Source of the DNA: Marichromatium gracile
Lineage (GTDB): Bacteria > Pseudomonadota > Gammaproteobacteria > Chromatiales > Chromatiaceae
Direction of reading: 5' to 3'
Length of the DNA stretch: 64,000 nucleotides
Assembly (NCBI RefSeq): GCF_004343155.1
Contig: NZ_SMDC01000013.1
Span: 30,730-94,729, forward strand
The notes beneath the pieces were generated by a model, which did not search any database, was not told where the DNA came from, and was given only the letters and a program-made list of their open reading frames with translations. The translations under genes were made by a program, and so were the position numbers. Shown here one piece after another: positions 51,003 to 61,243 of the stretch. Each line of letters starts with the position of its first letter. Position 1 is the first letter of the stretch.

Positions 51003-51446
51003 ATGATGGACATCCACAAGGTGATGAGTCTGCTGCCGCATCGCTATCCCTTCCTGCTGGTCGATCGGGTGCTCGACTACAAGGTCGACGAGTATCTGAT
51101 CGCGATGAAGAACGTCTCCATCAACGAGCCCTTCTTCACCGGCCACTTCCCGGTGCGTCCGGTGATGCCGGGCGTGCTGATCGTCGAGGCCATGGCCCAG
51201 GCCACGGGGCTCTTGGCGATGGCCTCACGTCCCGAACAGGTCGGCGAGAAATCGCTCTACTACTTCGTCGGCATCGACAAGGCCCGCTTCAAGCGCCCGG
51301 TCGAGCCTGGTGATCAGCTGATCATGGAGGTGCGACTGGGTCCGGTGCGTCGTGGCATCTGGAAGTTCGACGGCGAGGCCCGGGTCGATGACCAGGTGGT
51401 CGCCACCGCCGAGATCATGTGTACCGCCCGGGACTTCACTGCTTGA
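51003..51446 (+). CDS. fabZ: 3-hydroxyacyl-[acyl-carrier-protein] dehydratase
   Basis: A 147-residue hot-dog dehydratase of fatty-acid elongation. Catalytic His in [15 protein letters not shown] and catalytic Glu in [15 protein letters not shown]. The start is uncertain: ATG 51003 follows GGAAG and gives normal length, whereas ATG 50949 overlaps the lpxD stop (TAATG) and would add 18 unconserved residues. Competes with LpxA for hydroxyacyl-ACP, hence the conserved linkage. Confidence 0.94.
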   Translation: MMDIHKVMSLLPHRYPFLLVDRVLDYKVDEYLIAMKNVSINEPFFTGHFPVRPVMPGVLIVEAMAQATGLLAMASRPEQVGEKSLYYFVGIDKARFKRPVEPGDQLIMEVRLGPVRRGIWKFDGEARVDDQVVATAEIMCTARDFTA

Positions 51447-52213
51447 TCCATCCCAGCGCCCTCGTTGACCCGGGCGCCCGCCTCGACCCCGGGGTCGAGG
51501 TCGGCCCCTTCGCGGTGATCGGCCCCGAGGTCGAGATCGGCGCCGGGACCCGGATCGGTCCGCACGCGGTGGTGCGCGGGCCGACCCGGATCGGGCGCGA
51601 CAACCGCATCTTCCAATTCACCTCGATCGGCGAGGATCCGCAGGACAAGAAATACGCCGGCGAGCCGACCCGGTTGGAGATCGGCGATCGCAACCAGGTC
51701 CGCGAGTTCGTCACCATCCATCGCGGCACCGTTCAGGACCAGGGCGTCACCCGCATCGGCGACGACAACCTGCTGATGGCCTACACCCACGTTGCCCACG
51801 ACTGCCGTATCGGCAACGACGTGATCATGGCCAATGCCGCCTCGCTCGGCGGTCATGTCGAGGTGCAGGACTGGGCGATCCTCGGCGGTTTCACCATCGT
51901 CCACCAGTTTACCCGCATCGGCGCCCACAGCTTCTGTGCCATGGGCTCGGTGCTCGGGCGCGACGTGCCGCCCTATGTCACCGTCGGCGGTCATCCCGCA
52001 GCGCCCCACGGCATCAACAGCGAGGGGCTGCGTCGGCGCGGTTTCGAGCCGGCGGCCATCCAGGCGATCAAGCGCGCCTATCGCAGCCTGTATCTCGCCG
52101 GACTCAGACGCGAGGAGGCGCTCGAGCGCATCGCCGCGATGACCACCGAGACCCCTGAGCTGCGCCCACTGATCGACTTCATCGCCGCCAGCGCGCGCGG
52201 CATCGTGCGCTGA
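51443..52213 (+). CDS. lpxA: UDP-N-acetylglucosamine acyltransferase
   Basis: A 256-residue trimeric beta-helix enzyme, first step of lipid A synthesis. Hexapeptide repeats start at once ([20 protein letters not shown]), and [16 protein letters not shown] holds the catalytic His. TTG 51443 overlaps the fabZ stop (TTGA) and gives the family start MIHPSAL. The Gly/His region [13 protein letters not shown] is as in E. coli. Confidence 0.95.
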   Translation: MIHPSALVDPGARLDPGVEVGPFAVIGPEVEIGAGTRIGPHAVVRGPTRIGRDNRIFQFTSIGEDPQDKKYAGEPTRLEIGDRNQVREFVTIHRGTVQDQGVTRIGDDNLLMAYTHVAHDCRIGNDVIMANAASLGGHVEVQDWAILGGFTIVHQFTRIGAHSFCAMGSVLGRDVPPYVTVGGHPAAPHGINSEGLRRRGFEPAAIQAIKRAYRSLYLAGLRREEALERIAAMTTETPELRPLIDFIAASARGIVR

Positions 52214-52247
52214 CCTCGGGTCGCGCCCCCTCGCGGAGTCCTCTGTC

Positions 52248-53405
52248 ATGCTGACCATCGGCATCGTCGCCAATGAACCCTCGGGCGACCTGCTCGGCGC
52301 CGCCGTGGTGCGCGAGCTGCAACGCCAGCTCGGTGACACCCGGGTGCGCTTCGTCGGTGTCGCCGGACCACGGATGCAGGCGCTCGGCTGCGAGAGCCTG
52401 TTCGAGATGGAGCGGCTCTCGGTGATGGGCCTGACCGAGGTGCTCGGCCAGCTGCGCGAGCTGCTCGGGCTGCGTCGCGAGCTGCTGCGCTTCATGCTGC
52501 GCGAGCGCCCGGCGGTGCTGATCGGGGTCGACGCCCCGGACTTCAACCTCGGGCTCGAGCGGCGCGCGCGGCACGCCGGCATCCGCACCGTGCACCTGGT
52601 CAGCCCCACCGTCTGGGCGTGGCGACCGGGGCGGGTCAAGGGGATCCGCCGCGCCGTCGACCTGATGCTCAGCATCTTCCCCTTCGAGGAGCGCTTCCTG
52701 CGCGAGCACGGCGTGCCGGCACGCTATGTCGGTCACCCGCTGGCCGACGAGATCCCGTTCGAGGTCGATCGCGCAGCCGCCCGCGCCGAGCTCGGGCTCG
52801 ACCCCGAGGCGCCGCTGGTGGCGCTGCTCCCGGGCAGTCGTCTGGGCGAGGTCGAGCGCCTCGCCGCGCCCTTCATCGAGACCGCCCGCGCGGCCCATGC
52901 CGCGCGGCCCGAGCTGCGTTTCGTGGTGCCGCTGATCAACGCCCGGGTCGGCGAGCGCTTCCGTGCCGAGCTGCAGCGCTGCGCCCCCGAACTCCCCCTG
53001 ACCCTGCTCGAGGGCCAGGGGCGCGAGGCGATGAGCGCCGCCGATGTGGTGCTCACCGCCTCGGGGACCGCCACCCTCGAGGCGCTGCTGCTCGGGCGGC
53101 CGATGCTGGTCGGCTACCGTCTCCACCCGCTGACCTATCACCTGGTCAAGCAGCTCGGGCTGGTCAAGGTGCCGCACATCGCCATGGCCAACCTGCTCGC
53201 CGGGCGCGAACTCGCCCCCGAGTTCGTGCAGTCGCGCTGTCGCGCCGAGCTGCTCGCCCCGGCGCTGCTCGAGCTGCTCGACGATCACGCGCGCCGCGCC
53301 GAGATCGAGCGCGAGTACGCCCGTATCCACCGTGACCTGCGCTGCGACGCCGCCCGCGAGGCCGCGCGCGCAGTGCTCGACCTGATCGGAGAGACCCCGA
53401 GATGA
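52248..53405 (+). CDS. lpxB: Lipid-A-disaccharide synthase
   Basis: A 385-residue GT19 glycosyltransferase joining the two acylated glucosamines. [41 protein letters not shown] and [20 protein letters not shown] are family signatures. Length close to E. coli LpxB (382). Overlaps rnhB by 4 nt. Confidence 0.96.
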   Translation: MLTIGIVANEPSGDLLGAAVVRELQRQLGDTRVRFVGVAGPRMQALGCESLFEMERLSVMGLTEVLGQLRELLGLRRELLRFMLRERPAVLIGVDAPDFNLGLERRARHAGIRTVHLVSPTVWAWRPGRVKGIRRAVDLMLSIFPFEERFLREHGVPARYVGHPLADEIPFEVDRAAARAELGLDPEAPLVALLPGSRLGEVERLAAPFIETARAAHAARPELRFVVPLINARVGERFRAELQRCAPELPLTLLEGQGREAMSAADVVLTASGTATLEALLLGRPMLVGYRLHPLTYHLVKQLGLVKVPHIAMANLLAGRELAPEFVQSRCRAELLAPALLELLDDHARRAEIEREYARIHRDLRCDAAREAARAVLDLIGETPR

Positions 53406-53986
53406 CCGCCCCCGTCCTCACCGCCGGCGTCGACGAGGCCGGCCGCGGCCCGCTCGCCGGCCCGGTCGCCGCCGCCGCGGTGATCCTCGACCCCAGTCGC
53501 CCGATCGCCGGACTCGACGACTCCAAGCGACTCAGCGCCAAGCGCCGAGAGGCGCTCTACGACGCCATCCGCGAGCGCGCCCTGGCCTGGTCGCTGGCCT
53601 GGGGCAGCGTCGAGGAGATCGAGACACTCAACATCCTCCACGCCTCGATGCTGGCGATGCGTCGCGCCGTCGAGGGGCTCGCCACCGCCCCCGGTCTGGT
53701 GCTGGTCGACGGCAATCGCTGCCCGGAGTTGCCCGCGGGGCTGGAGGCGCGCGCCGTGGTCGGCGGTGATGCGCTGGTGCCCGAGATCGCCGCCGCCTCG
53801 ATCATCGCCAAGGTCGCGCGCGACCGGCTGATGCTCGACTACGAGCGCGACTACCCCGGCTACGGCTTCGCCGGCCACAAGGGCTATCCCACCCGCGCCC
53901 ATATCGAGGCCCTCCAGCGCCTCGGCCCCTGTCCCACCCACCGCCGCGGCTTCGGCCCGGTCAAGCGACTGCTCGAGACGGAGTGA
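53402..53986 (+). CDS. rnhB: Ribonuclease HII
   Basis: A 194-residue RNase H fold enzyme that removes ribonucleotides from DNA. Active-site motifs [15 protein letters not shown] (Asp-Glu), LVDGN (Asp) and a later Asp near KVARDRLM. C-terminal [19 protein letters not shown] is typical. Last gene of the long rightward operon; repeat DNA follows. Confidence 0.95.
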   Translation: MTAPVLTAGVDEAGRGPLAGPVAAAAVILDPSRPIAGLDDSKRLSAKRREALYDAIRERALAWSLAWGSVEEIETLNILHASMLAMRRAVEGLATAPGLVLVDGNRCPELPAGLEARAVVGGDALVPEIAAASIIAKVARDRLMLDYERDYPGYGFAGHKGYPTRAHIEALQRLGPCPTHRRGFGPVKRLLETE

Positions 53987-54011
53987 TCGGGGCGGGGGGA
54001 AAGCCGTCAGC

Positions 54012-54159
54012 GGATTGAACCGCAAAGCCGCAAAGGACGCGAAGGGGAATAAGCCGCCAGCGATCAGCCACCAGTGGGTACGGACCCGCGCCGCCTGTGG
54101 CCTCACGCCGACATCACACATCATGTACTTTGCGCGCTTCGCGGCTTTGCGGTTCGAAC
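54012..54159. repeat. Dispersed intergenic repeat, copy 3 (inverted arms)
   Basis: Left core 54012-54047 reads GGATTGAACCGCAAAGCCGC then AAAGGACGCGAAGGGG. Right core 54128-54159 is the inverted form, ending CGGCTTTGCGGTTCGAAC. CAGC units (CCGCCAGCGATCAGCCACCA) follow the left core. It lies 26 nt after rnhB. A third partial core (TTTGCGGTTCAATCC, 54241-54255) leads into the heptamer array at 54255. Confidence 0.75.
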
Positions 54160-54254
54160 CAGTTTCCAGCGATCAGCTTCCAGCCTCCAGTCGGGGAGGC
54201 TGGTGTTGCATGGTCGGCGGTTGACGGACAAGACGGTATCTTTGCGGTTCAATC

Positions 54255-54330
54255 CTGCTGGCTGCTGGCTGCTGGCTGCTGGCTGCTGGCTGCTGGCTGC
54301 TGGCTGCTGGCTGCTGGCTGCTGGCTGCTT
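54255..54330. repeat. Heptamer minisatellite, CTGCTGG x 10.9
   Basis: Ten perfect head-to-tail copies of CTGCTGG (54255-54324), then CTGCTT. On the other strand the unit is CCAGCAG, i.e. a CAGCNNC heptamer. It directly abuts a partial repeat core and lies just beyond the 3' end of the DUF4124 gene. Confidence 0.95.
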
Positions 54331-54342
54331 CGTCTCGCCGTA

Positions 54343-54837
54343 CTATCCCGGGTGCGGGGTCAGCCGAAAGCCGGGCTTGGTCTCGGGTTCCGGTTCGGGC
54401 GGTTCCGGTCGGGGGTGGGGTGGTCGCACCCAGGGTGGCGGGCGATGCGGCGGTGGGGTGAGGTAGATCGCTGGTGGGGCCGTCGGACGTGCCGCCTCGA
54501 TCTCGGCGCGGCGCTCGGCCGCCGCCGCGCGGCGCTCCTCGGCCTCGACGCGTCGCTCCTCGAGTTTGCGCGCCCGGCGCTCCTCGGCCTCGGCGCGATC
54601 GCGCGCGCGTTCCTGCTCCAATTGCGCGCGGATGCGTGCGGCGCGTGCCTCGGAGGCCGCGGCCTCGGTGCGGTCGACCGGCTCGGTCTCGATCCGGCGC
54701 GCGTGCTCGCCACGCTCGCAAGGCGATTGCTGATAGCGCACCCCGGTTTCGTCCTCGCAACGATAGACCTCCGCCCGTACCGGCGCGCAACAGCATGCTG
54801 CGATCACCAGCAGTCGCAGGTGACGGGATCGGGACAT
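54343..54837 (-). CDS. Exported DUF4124-domain protein with charged helix and Pro-rich tail
   Basis: A 164-residue protein. Signal peptide (LLVIAACCCAPVRAE), then a short DUF4124 domain with EVYRCEDETGVRYQQSPC, whose two Cys probably form a disulfide. A long Arg/Glu/Ala-rich helix (about 55-115) and a Pro-rich tail (PPPHRPPPWVRPPHPRPEPP) follow. DUF4124 proteins are common exported proteins without known activity. Both ends of the gene are flanked by repeat arrays. Confidence 0.75.
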   Translation of the reverse strand: MSRSRHLRLLVIAACCCAPVRAEVYRCEDETGVRYQQSPCERGEHARRIETEPVDRTEAAASEARAARIRAQLEQERARDRAEAEERRARKLEERRVEAEERRAAAAERRAEIEAARPTAPPAIYLTPPPHRPPPWVRPPHPRPEPPEPEPETKPGFRLTPHPG

Positions 54838-54885
54838 GATGCCTCCAGCGCTCCGATGACGGTCTGTCGAGCATAAGGAATTTTT

Positions 54886-54934
54886 CAGCCTCCAGCTTCC
54901 AGCCCCCAGCCTCCAGCCTCCAGCCTCCAGCCTC
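54886..54934. repeat. Heptamer minisatellite, CAGCCTC-type x 7
   Basis: Seven heptamers: CAGCCTC, CAGCTTC, CAGCCCC, then CAGCCTC four times, followed by CAGTGGATTGAACC, so the array runs directly into the repeat core at 54938. Located 49 nt upstream of the DUF4124 start. Confidence 0.9.
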
Positions 54935-54936
54935 CA

Positions 54937-55320
54937 GTGGATTGAACCGCAAAGCCGCGAAGAACGCGAAGCGGTTCAAGGTGCCGGCGATCAGCTACCA
55001 GCTACCAGCTACCAGCTACCAGCTACCAGCTACCAGCTACCAGCTACCAGCTACCAGCTACCAGGGGATTGAACCGCGAAGACACCAAGGACGCAAAGGG
55101 GAATAAGCCGCCAGCCTCCAGTCGCCAGCGGATTGAACCGCAAAGCCGCGAAGCACGCGAAGCGGTTCAGGTTGACGGCGACCAGCCGCCAGCGGCTGTC
55201 TGTCCTCAAACACTGGCGCCCAAGCCGTGCTGTTGTCGAGGGCGCTCGCCCGTGGCGACTGGAGGCTGACTGCTGGAGGCTTTTTTCTCCTGCGCGCCCT
55301 TTGCGGCTTTGCGGTTCAAC
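54937..55320. repeat. Dispersed intergenic repeat, copy 4 (composite with three left cores)
   Basis: Three left-type cores occur at 54938-54977, 55066-55100 and 55130-55168, and one inverted right core at 55292-55320 (ends TTTGCGGTTCAAC). The first and third cores end GCGGTTCA, so GAACCGC and GCGGTTC (54944-54977; 55135-55168) can pair as small hairpins. The spacer 55170-55290 has CAGC-type units and one unique segment. The whole gap between the MFS and DUF4124 genes consists of this material. Confidence 0.75.
54992..55064. repeat. Heptamer minisatellite, CAGCTAC x 10
   Basis: Ten identical CAGCTAC units (54992-55061) plus a terminal CAG, running directly into the next core (GGGGATTGAACCGCGAAG). 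Perfect identity suggests recent expansion or homogenisation. Confidence 0.95.
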
Positions 55321-55341
55321 CTTTCCGGCCGGTGGCCACGT

Positions 55342-56664
55342 TCAGTCAGGCTCCGAGACCTCGCGTAGCCGCATGACGTAGAGCGCGGCGAACAGCGCGC
55401 CGAGGGCGAGGGCGAGGATCACGCTGGCCGCGCCGTAGTAGTCGCCGAGCACGCCGATCAGGCCGCCGGCGAGCATCACCACGCCGATCACGGTGTTGCT
55501 GACCGCAACCATGGCCGCACGGGTCTCGCTGGTGGCCATGTCGACCAGATAGACCTTGCGGCCGAGCCGCACCCCGGCGTGGGCGATGCCGAGCACCAGG
55601 AAGAGTCCGGCGAAGGCCAGCGGGTCGGCGAGCAGCGGGCTGGCGCTGGTCGCCAGCGCCCAGGTCAGCAGCCCGGTCGCGCCGGCCAGGGCGGCGGCGA
55701 GGGCCATCGCCAGACGCGCCGAGCGGTCGCCGAGCCGTCCCCACAGCGGTGCGCTGAGGCTGCCGGCGATACCGTTGGCGATGATCAGCAGCCCGAGGCC
55801 GGAGAGGTCGCCGCCGCTCTGCGCCTGTGCCAGCAGGACGTAGAAGGGCGGGGCGAGGGCGACGCTCAGCAGTGCCGAGCGGGCGATCACGAAGCGGCGG
55901 AAGTCGGCGTCGCTGCGCAGCAGACCGATGCTCTCGAGCGCGGTCGCGATGGCGTTGCCGCCGCCCTCGGTGGCGCCGGGCTGTTCACGGATCGACCGGA
56001 ACACCAGGGCGCCGAGCAGGAAGCAGAGCGCGCCGCCGAGCAGCAGGGCGACGAAGATCAGGATATTGGCGTGGGCGTCGGCGACGAACTGCAGATAGAG
56101 ACCGAGCGCCAGGGTGGCGAGCCCGGCGATCCCCGCAGAGAGCCCCATCAGGTTGCCGCGCCTGGACTTGGAGACGGTCTTGCCGAGGACGTCCTTGGCC
56201 GAGACCGAGCACAGCCCGCGCGCCAGGCTGAAGACCACCAGCAGCGCGATGATGGTCCAGCCGGCGAGCGCGCCCTCCAGGGTCAGCGCGGCGACGGCCA
56301 TCAGCGCCAGGGCCAGCGCCGAGAGCACCGAGCCGAGGATCCACACCCCCTTGCGCAGCGGCAGGCGGCGGATGTAGGCGGCCACCGCCAGCTGTGGCAA
56401 CAGCACGCCGGCCTCGCGGATCGGTACCAGCAGGCCGACCAGCAGCCCGGGGGCGCCGAGATAGCCGAACAGCCAGGGCAGGATCAGCTTGGCGCTGGAG
56501 AGCTCGTCGGCGACCTTGCTCATCAGGTTGGCGCCGAGATAGACGAAGAAGTTGCGCGGCTGATCGTTGCACGAGGCGCTGGGGATGTCCTTGCAGACAC
56601 GGGCGTCCTCGTCGCCGGTGACTAGGTCGTAGAGCCCCTCGATCGGGTGGGTCTTGCTCATCAC
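55342..56664 (-). CDS. Major facilitator superfamily transporter
   Basis: A 440-residue inner-membrane protein with about 12 hydrophobic helices after a hydrophilic N-terminus (residues 1-35). The loop-2/3 signature is weak; RKGVWILGSVLSALALALMA and WGRLGDRSARLAMALAAAL match MFS half-repeats. No substrate can be assigned. It follows the YciK-like gene after 9 nt, so it probably belongs to the ubiG-initiated leftward unit. Confidence 0.82.
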   Translation of the reverse strand: MMSKTHPIEGLYDLVTGDEDARVCKDIPSASCNDQPRNFFVYLGANLMSKVADELSSAKLILPWLFGYLGAPGLLVGLLVPIREAGVLLPQLAVAAYIRRLPLRKGVWILGSVLSALALALMAVAALTLEGALAGWTIIALLVVFSLARGLCSVSAKDVLGKTVSKSRRGNLMGLSAGIAGLATLALGLYLQFVADAHANILIFVALLLGGALCFLLGALVFRSIREQPGATEGGGNAIATALESIGLLRSDADFRRFVIARSALLSVALAPPFYVLLAQAQSGGDLSGLGLLIIANGIAGSLSAPLWGRLGDRSARLAMALAAALAGATGLLTWALATSASPLLADPLAFAGLFLVLGIAHAGVRLGRKVYLVDMATSETRAAMVAVSNTVIGVVMLAGGLIGVLGDYYGAASVILALALGALFAALYVMRLREVSEPD

Positions 56665-56673
56665 CGCATCCCG

Positions 56674-57414
56674 TCAGGCCGTCGGCTGGGCCTGGATGCG
56701 CTGCCCGGTGATGCCGCGCCCGGCGGGGCCGAGCAGGCGCAGATAGGGCTCGACCACGCTCTCCGGGGCGGGGTGCTGCATCGGGTCCTCGCCGGGATAG
56801 AGGGTCGCGCGCATGGCGCAGCGCACCACCCCGGGGTCGATGCTGTTGACGCGGATCTGGCCGGCCTCGCTGGTCTCCTCGGCGAGCACCTGCATCAGCC
56901 CCTCGAGGCCGAACTTGGCGGCGGCGAAGGCGCCCCAGTAGGCCTTGCCGGTCTGGCCGACGCGATCGCTGGTGAACACCACCGAGGGGTCGGCGGCGGC
57001 GCGCAGCAGCGGCAGGCAGGCCTGGGTGAGCATGAAGGGGGCGGTGAGGTTGACCTTGAGCACCCGCTCCCAGTCCTCGGCGTCGTAGTCGTCGATGCGG
57101 CTGAGGTAGGGGGTGAAGGCGGCGCAGTGGGCGAGCCCGTCGAGCCGGCCGAAGGTGTCGCCGAGGATGTTGGCCACGGCGATGTAGTCATCCGCGGTGG
57201 CCGCCTCGGGGTCGATCGGCAGGATCGCCGGCTGCGGGTGCCCGGCCGCCTCGATGGCGTCGTAGACGGGATCGAGTTCGTGCTCGTCGATCGCCGAGAG
57301 CACCACGGTGGCGCCGGCCTCGGCGGCGGCCATGGCGACGGCGCGACCGATGCCCTCGAGCGCGCCGGTGACCAGGATGACGCGGTCCTGGAGTGGTTGG
57401 TTCTGTTGTTCCAT
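56674..57414 (-). CDS. YciK-like short-chain dehydrogenase with Phe at the catalytic Tyr position
   Basis: A 246-residue Rossmann-fold SDR. The N-terminal loop VTGALEGIGRAVA is the TGxxxGIG cofactor motif; the catalytic Ser is in VVFTSDRVGQ. Where E. coli YciK has WGAYATSKF, this protein reads WGAFAAAKF, so the YxxxK tyrosine is Phe, encoded TTC. YciK proteins are uncharacterised SDRs often linked to ubiG and a HAD phosphatase. Dehydrogenase activity may be lost or altered. The start at ATG 57414 gives the family N-terminus. Confidence 0.85.
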   Translation of the reverse strand: MEQQNQPLQDRVILVTGALEGIGRAVAMAAAEAGATVVLSAIDEHELDPVYDAIEAAGHPQPAILPIDPEAATADDYIAVANILGDTFGRLDGLAHCAAFTPYLSRIDDYDAEDWERVLKVNLTAPFMLTQACLPLLRAAADPSVVFTSDRVGQTGKAYWGAFAAAKFGLEGLMQVLAEETSEAGQIRVNSIDPGVVRCAMRATLYPGEDPMQHPAPESVVEPYLRLLGPAGRGITGQRIQAQPTA

Positions 57415-57531
57415 GGGTCGTGTCTCTCGCTGACTGTTTGGGTCCGCCCCGAGCGCTTGCGGCGCCCGGGTCGATGGATGCGAATGATGCGGCAAGACGC
57501 CGCCCGTGGCATTGCGTCTTGCCGGTATGGC

Positions 57532-58341
57532 TCAGCGCCGTTGCTCGCGCCAGGCGTGCCAGAGCTTGCGCAGCGGGGGCAGGGCGATGCGCTGGTCGAC
57601 CACGGCATAGTCGCTGGCGGCGAGTTCTGCGGTGAGCACCCGGGCGAGACGGGCGCGGATGCGTACGCTGCGGGCGCGACAGGTGCCGCGTTGGGTCTCG
57701 GCGCGCAGCTGTTCGGCACGCGCGGCGGTGGTCGCGAGCAGCGTCGGCAGTCGTTCGGGCAGCCGCTCCGGGTCGTTCGGCAGCAGATCGGCGCTGATGA
57801 AGTCGAGCTGGCCGCGGCGCCACCACCAGCCGCCGTCGCGGATCCCGGCGATCAGCCGGCAATAGGCGCCGAGCGCTCGTGCCTCGCGCAGCGACTCGGG
57901 CGAGCGCTCGCCCTCGCAGCGGGCGAGCAGCTCGAACAGTGCGCCGAGGTCGGTCTCGGCGTGCGCGGCCAGGGCCGCGAAGTGCGGCGGGCAGGGCGCG
58001 GCGAGGCGCGCGTCCTGGTGCGCGATCACCTCGATGAAGGGCTCGAGCGGCAGCGCCTGCTCGGCGATCAGCGCCGCCAGCGGCGCGCCGAGCGGGTGGG
58101 TCGGCGCGCCGCTGGCGCAGCGCTCGATCTCCTCGCGCCACCAGTCGAGCTTGGCCGCCCCGATCCGCGCCTCGGAGACCGCGCCGGGGATGGCGCGCAG
58201 CCGCGCGTGCCACAGCACCAGCAGCGCCAGGGCATCGCGATGCGTCGCCGGGGCGAAGCGCAGGGCGTAGTAGCGGGCACTGCCGAGCGGGGTGGCGTCG
58301 TTGGGGAAGCGCCACGCGGTCTCTGCGATGGTCACGCTCAT
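57532..58341 (-). CDS. Squalene/phytoene-synthase-fold protein lacking Asp-rich motifs
   Basis: A 269-residue all-helical protein. ARYYALRFAPATHRDALALL, IGAAKLDWWREEIERC and YCRLIAGIRDGG align with the squalene/phytoene synthase family. The first metal-binding DxxxD segment is replaced by LWHARLRAIPG, and the second reads LDFISADLLPND. It therefore resembles the NDUFAF6-type non-catalytic branch more than a true prenyl synthase. It overlaps the phosphatase gene by ATGA, so it is in the ubiG unit. Function unknown. Confidence 0.75.
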   Translation of the reverse strand: MSVTIAETAWRFPNDATPLGSARYYALRFAPATHRDALALLVLWHARLRAIPGAVSEARIGAAKLDWWREEIERCASGAPTHPLGAPLAALIAEQALPLEPFIEVIAHQDARLAAPCPPHFAALAAHAETDLGALFELLARCEGERSPESLREARALGAYCRLIAGIRDGGWWWRRGQLDFISADLLPNDPERLPERLPTLLATTAARAEQLRAETQRGTCRARSVRIRARLARVLTAELAASDYAVVDQRIALPPLRKLWHAWREQRR

Positions 58342-59015
58342 GTCGGGGTTTCGGGCAGCCAGTCGAGCAGCGCGAGCGGGTGATCGATGGCGCCGTGCGC
58401 GCCCCAGCCGTCGGGGTCGTCGTGTGCCCCGAGATAGCCGAACAGGGCGACCAGGGTGCCCATGCCGGCGGCGCGCCCGGCCTGGATGTCGCGCTCGGCG
58501 TCACCGAGGTACCAGCAGCGCTCGGGGTCGACCCCGAGCAGCTCGCAGGCGTGGAACAGGGGGCGCGGGTGCGGCTTGGGCGTGGGCGTGGTGTCGCCGC
58601 AGACCACGCAGGCGGCGCGCTCGGCATAGCCGATGCATTCGAGCAGCGGCCGGGTGAGATAGCCCGGCTTGTTGGTGACGATCCCCCAGGGGATGGCGCG
58701 CGCCTCCAGGGCGCTGACCAGCTCGGCCATCCCCGGGAAGGGTGCGGTGTCGCGCACCAGCGCCTCGGCATAGCGATCGAGGAAGGCGCGGCGCATCGGC
58801 TCGTAGTCGCTGTCCCCGGGGCGCAGCCCGAAGCCGACCTCGAGCATGCCGCGCCCGCCGTGCGAGACGAAGGGGCGGATCTCGGCGAGCGGCAGCGGCG
58901 CCCGGTCGTGGGCCGCGCGCAGTCGGTTGAGCGCGGCGGCCATGTCCGGGGCAGTGTCGGCGAAGGTGCCGTCGAGGTCGAACAGTACCGCTGCGTCGCG
59001 CACCGGCTCAGGCAT
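58338..59015 (-). CDS. HAD-family phosphatase, MupP/phosphoglycolate phosphatase type
   Basis: A 225-residue HAD enzyme with nucleophile motif [13 protein letters not shown], motif II IVTNKP, a Lys in [10 protein letters not shown], and motif [16 protein letters not shown]. This is often named Gph. The ubiG-(HAD)-yciK context, the WGIVTNKP loop and the tail [20 protein letters not shown] match the N-acetylmuramate-6-phosphate phosphatase MupP of pseudomonads better than classical Gph. That enzyme serves peptidoglycan recycling. The 3' neighbour overlaps by 4 nt and ubiG by 8 nt. Confidence 0.85.
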   Translation of the reverse strand: MPEPVRDAAVLFDLDGTFADTAPDMAAALNRLRAAHDRAPLPLAEIRPFVSHGGRGMLEVGFGLRPGDSDYEPMRRAFLDRYAEALVRDTAPFPGMAELVSALEARAIPWGIVTNKPGYLTRPLLECIGYAERAACVVCGDTTPTPKPHPRPLFHACELLGVDPERCWYLGDAERDIQAGRAAGMGTLVALFGYLGAHDDPDGWGAHGAIDHPLALLDWLPETPT

Positions 59016-59733
59016 CGGCGTCGTCGCGCACGCAGCTCACCAGATAGTTGACGCTGAGGTCGCTGGCGTCGAGCTGGTAGGTCTTGGTCAGCGGGTTGTA
59101 GGTCATGCCGCTGAGGTCGGTGGTGCGCAGCGCGGTGCGGCGCACCCAGGCGTCGAGTTCGGAGGGGCGGATGAAGCGCGAATAATCGTGGGTGCCGCGC
59201 GGCAGCATGCCCATCACGTACTCGGCGCCGACGATCGCCAGCAGATAGGCCTTGGGGGTGCGGTTGAGGGTGGAGAAGAACACCTTGCCGCCGGGGCGTA
59301 CCAGCCGCGCGCAGGCATCGATCACCGAGGCCGGCTCGGGGACGTGTTCGAGCATCTCCATGCAGGTGACCACATCGAAGCTCGCCGGGCGCTCGGCGGC
59401 CAGGGTCTCGACCGGCACCTGGCGGTAGTCGACCTCGACCCCGGTCTCGAGGGTGTGGAGGTCGGCCACGCGCAGCGGCATTGCGCCCATGTCGATGCCG
59501 GTGACCTTGGCGCCGCGCAGCGCCATGCTCTCGGAGAGGATGCCGCCGCCGCAGCCGACGTCGAGCACCTCCTTGCCCGCCAGCCCGTCGGCGCCGCGCT
59601 CGATGTAGTCGAGACGCAGCGGGTTGATGTCGTGCAGGGGCTTGAACTCGCTGTCGGGATCCCACCAGCGCGAGGCGAGCTCCTCGAACTTGCTGATCTC
59701 GGCTTGGTCGACGTTATGAATGGTATCGGTCAT
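59008..59733 (-). CDS. ubiG: Ubiquinone biosynthesis O-methyltransferase
   Basis: A 241-residue SAM-dependent class I methyltransferase performing both O-methylations of ubiquinone synthesis. Opening [20 protein letters not shown] and the SAM loop [16 protein letters not shown] are typical, as is [23 protein letters not shown] 59733 gives the family N-terminus; upstream residues in frame are unsupported. First gene of a leftward unit and divergent from glyA across 206 nt. Confidence 0.96.
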   Translation of the reverse strand: MTDTIHNVDQAEISKFEELASRWWDPDSEFKPLHDINPLRLDYIERGADGLAGKEVLDVGCGGGILSESMALRGAKVTGIDMGAMPLRVADLHTLETGVEVDYRQVPVETLAAERPASFDVVTCMEMLEHVPEPASVIDACARLVRPGGKVFFSTLNRTPKAYLLAIVGAEYVMGMLPRGTHDYSRFIRPSELDAWVRRTALRTTDLSGMTYNPLTKTYQLDASDLSVNYLVSCVRDDADA

Positions 59734-59939
59734 GGTCTTTATCTGGTCCCGGGGTTGGGTGAGACGCACGCGCGTCTCCGGCGTTCGATCGATCTCCATT
59801 CTAAACGACACGACCGCGATCTGGCCGATCGCGGTGGTGACGCCGGGTGGCGTCGGGTGTCTTTTTGTTTCCAAAGGCGCGACGCGCGGCCCGATCATCC
59901 GTTAAACTAACCCGTTTTGCATTGCCCGGAATAATCATC

Positions 59940-61196
<1,257 letters not shown>

Positions 61197-61243
61197 TGGC
61201 GGTGCGCGGGGCGTCGCAGGGCGTCCCGGCGCGCGCCGATCGA

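Noticed and set aside
54150..54160. GGTTCGAACC as a tRNA T-loop
   Set aside because: It is part of the inverted repeat core; no acceptor, D or anticodon stem can be formed around it.
54255..55064. Possible CRISPR array
   Set aside because: The units are 7 bp, directly contiguous and without spacers; no cas gene is nearby.
54097..55381. Small open frames running through the repeat arrays
   Set aside because: They translate the heptamers into monotonous Leu/Ala/Cys/Trp or Ser/Gln strings, overlap real genes or repeats, and have no ribosome sites.
57532..58341. Carotenoid or hopanoid synthase (crtB/hpnC/hpnD)
   Set aside because: Both Asp-rich metal-binding motifs are missing and there are no carotenoid or hopanoid genes nearby.
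58338..59015. Firm naming as gph (phosphoglycolate phosphatase)
   Set aside because: HAD motifs alone do not separate Gph from MupP, and the neighbourhood favours MupP; the symbol was left empty.
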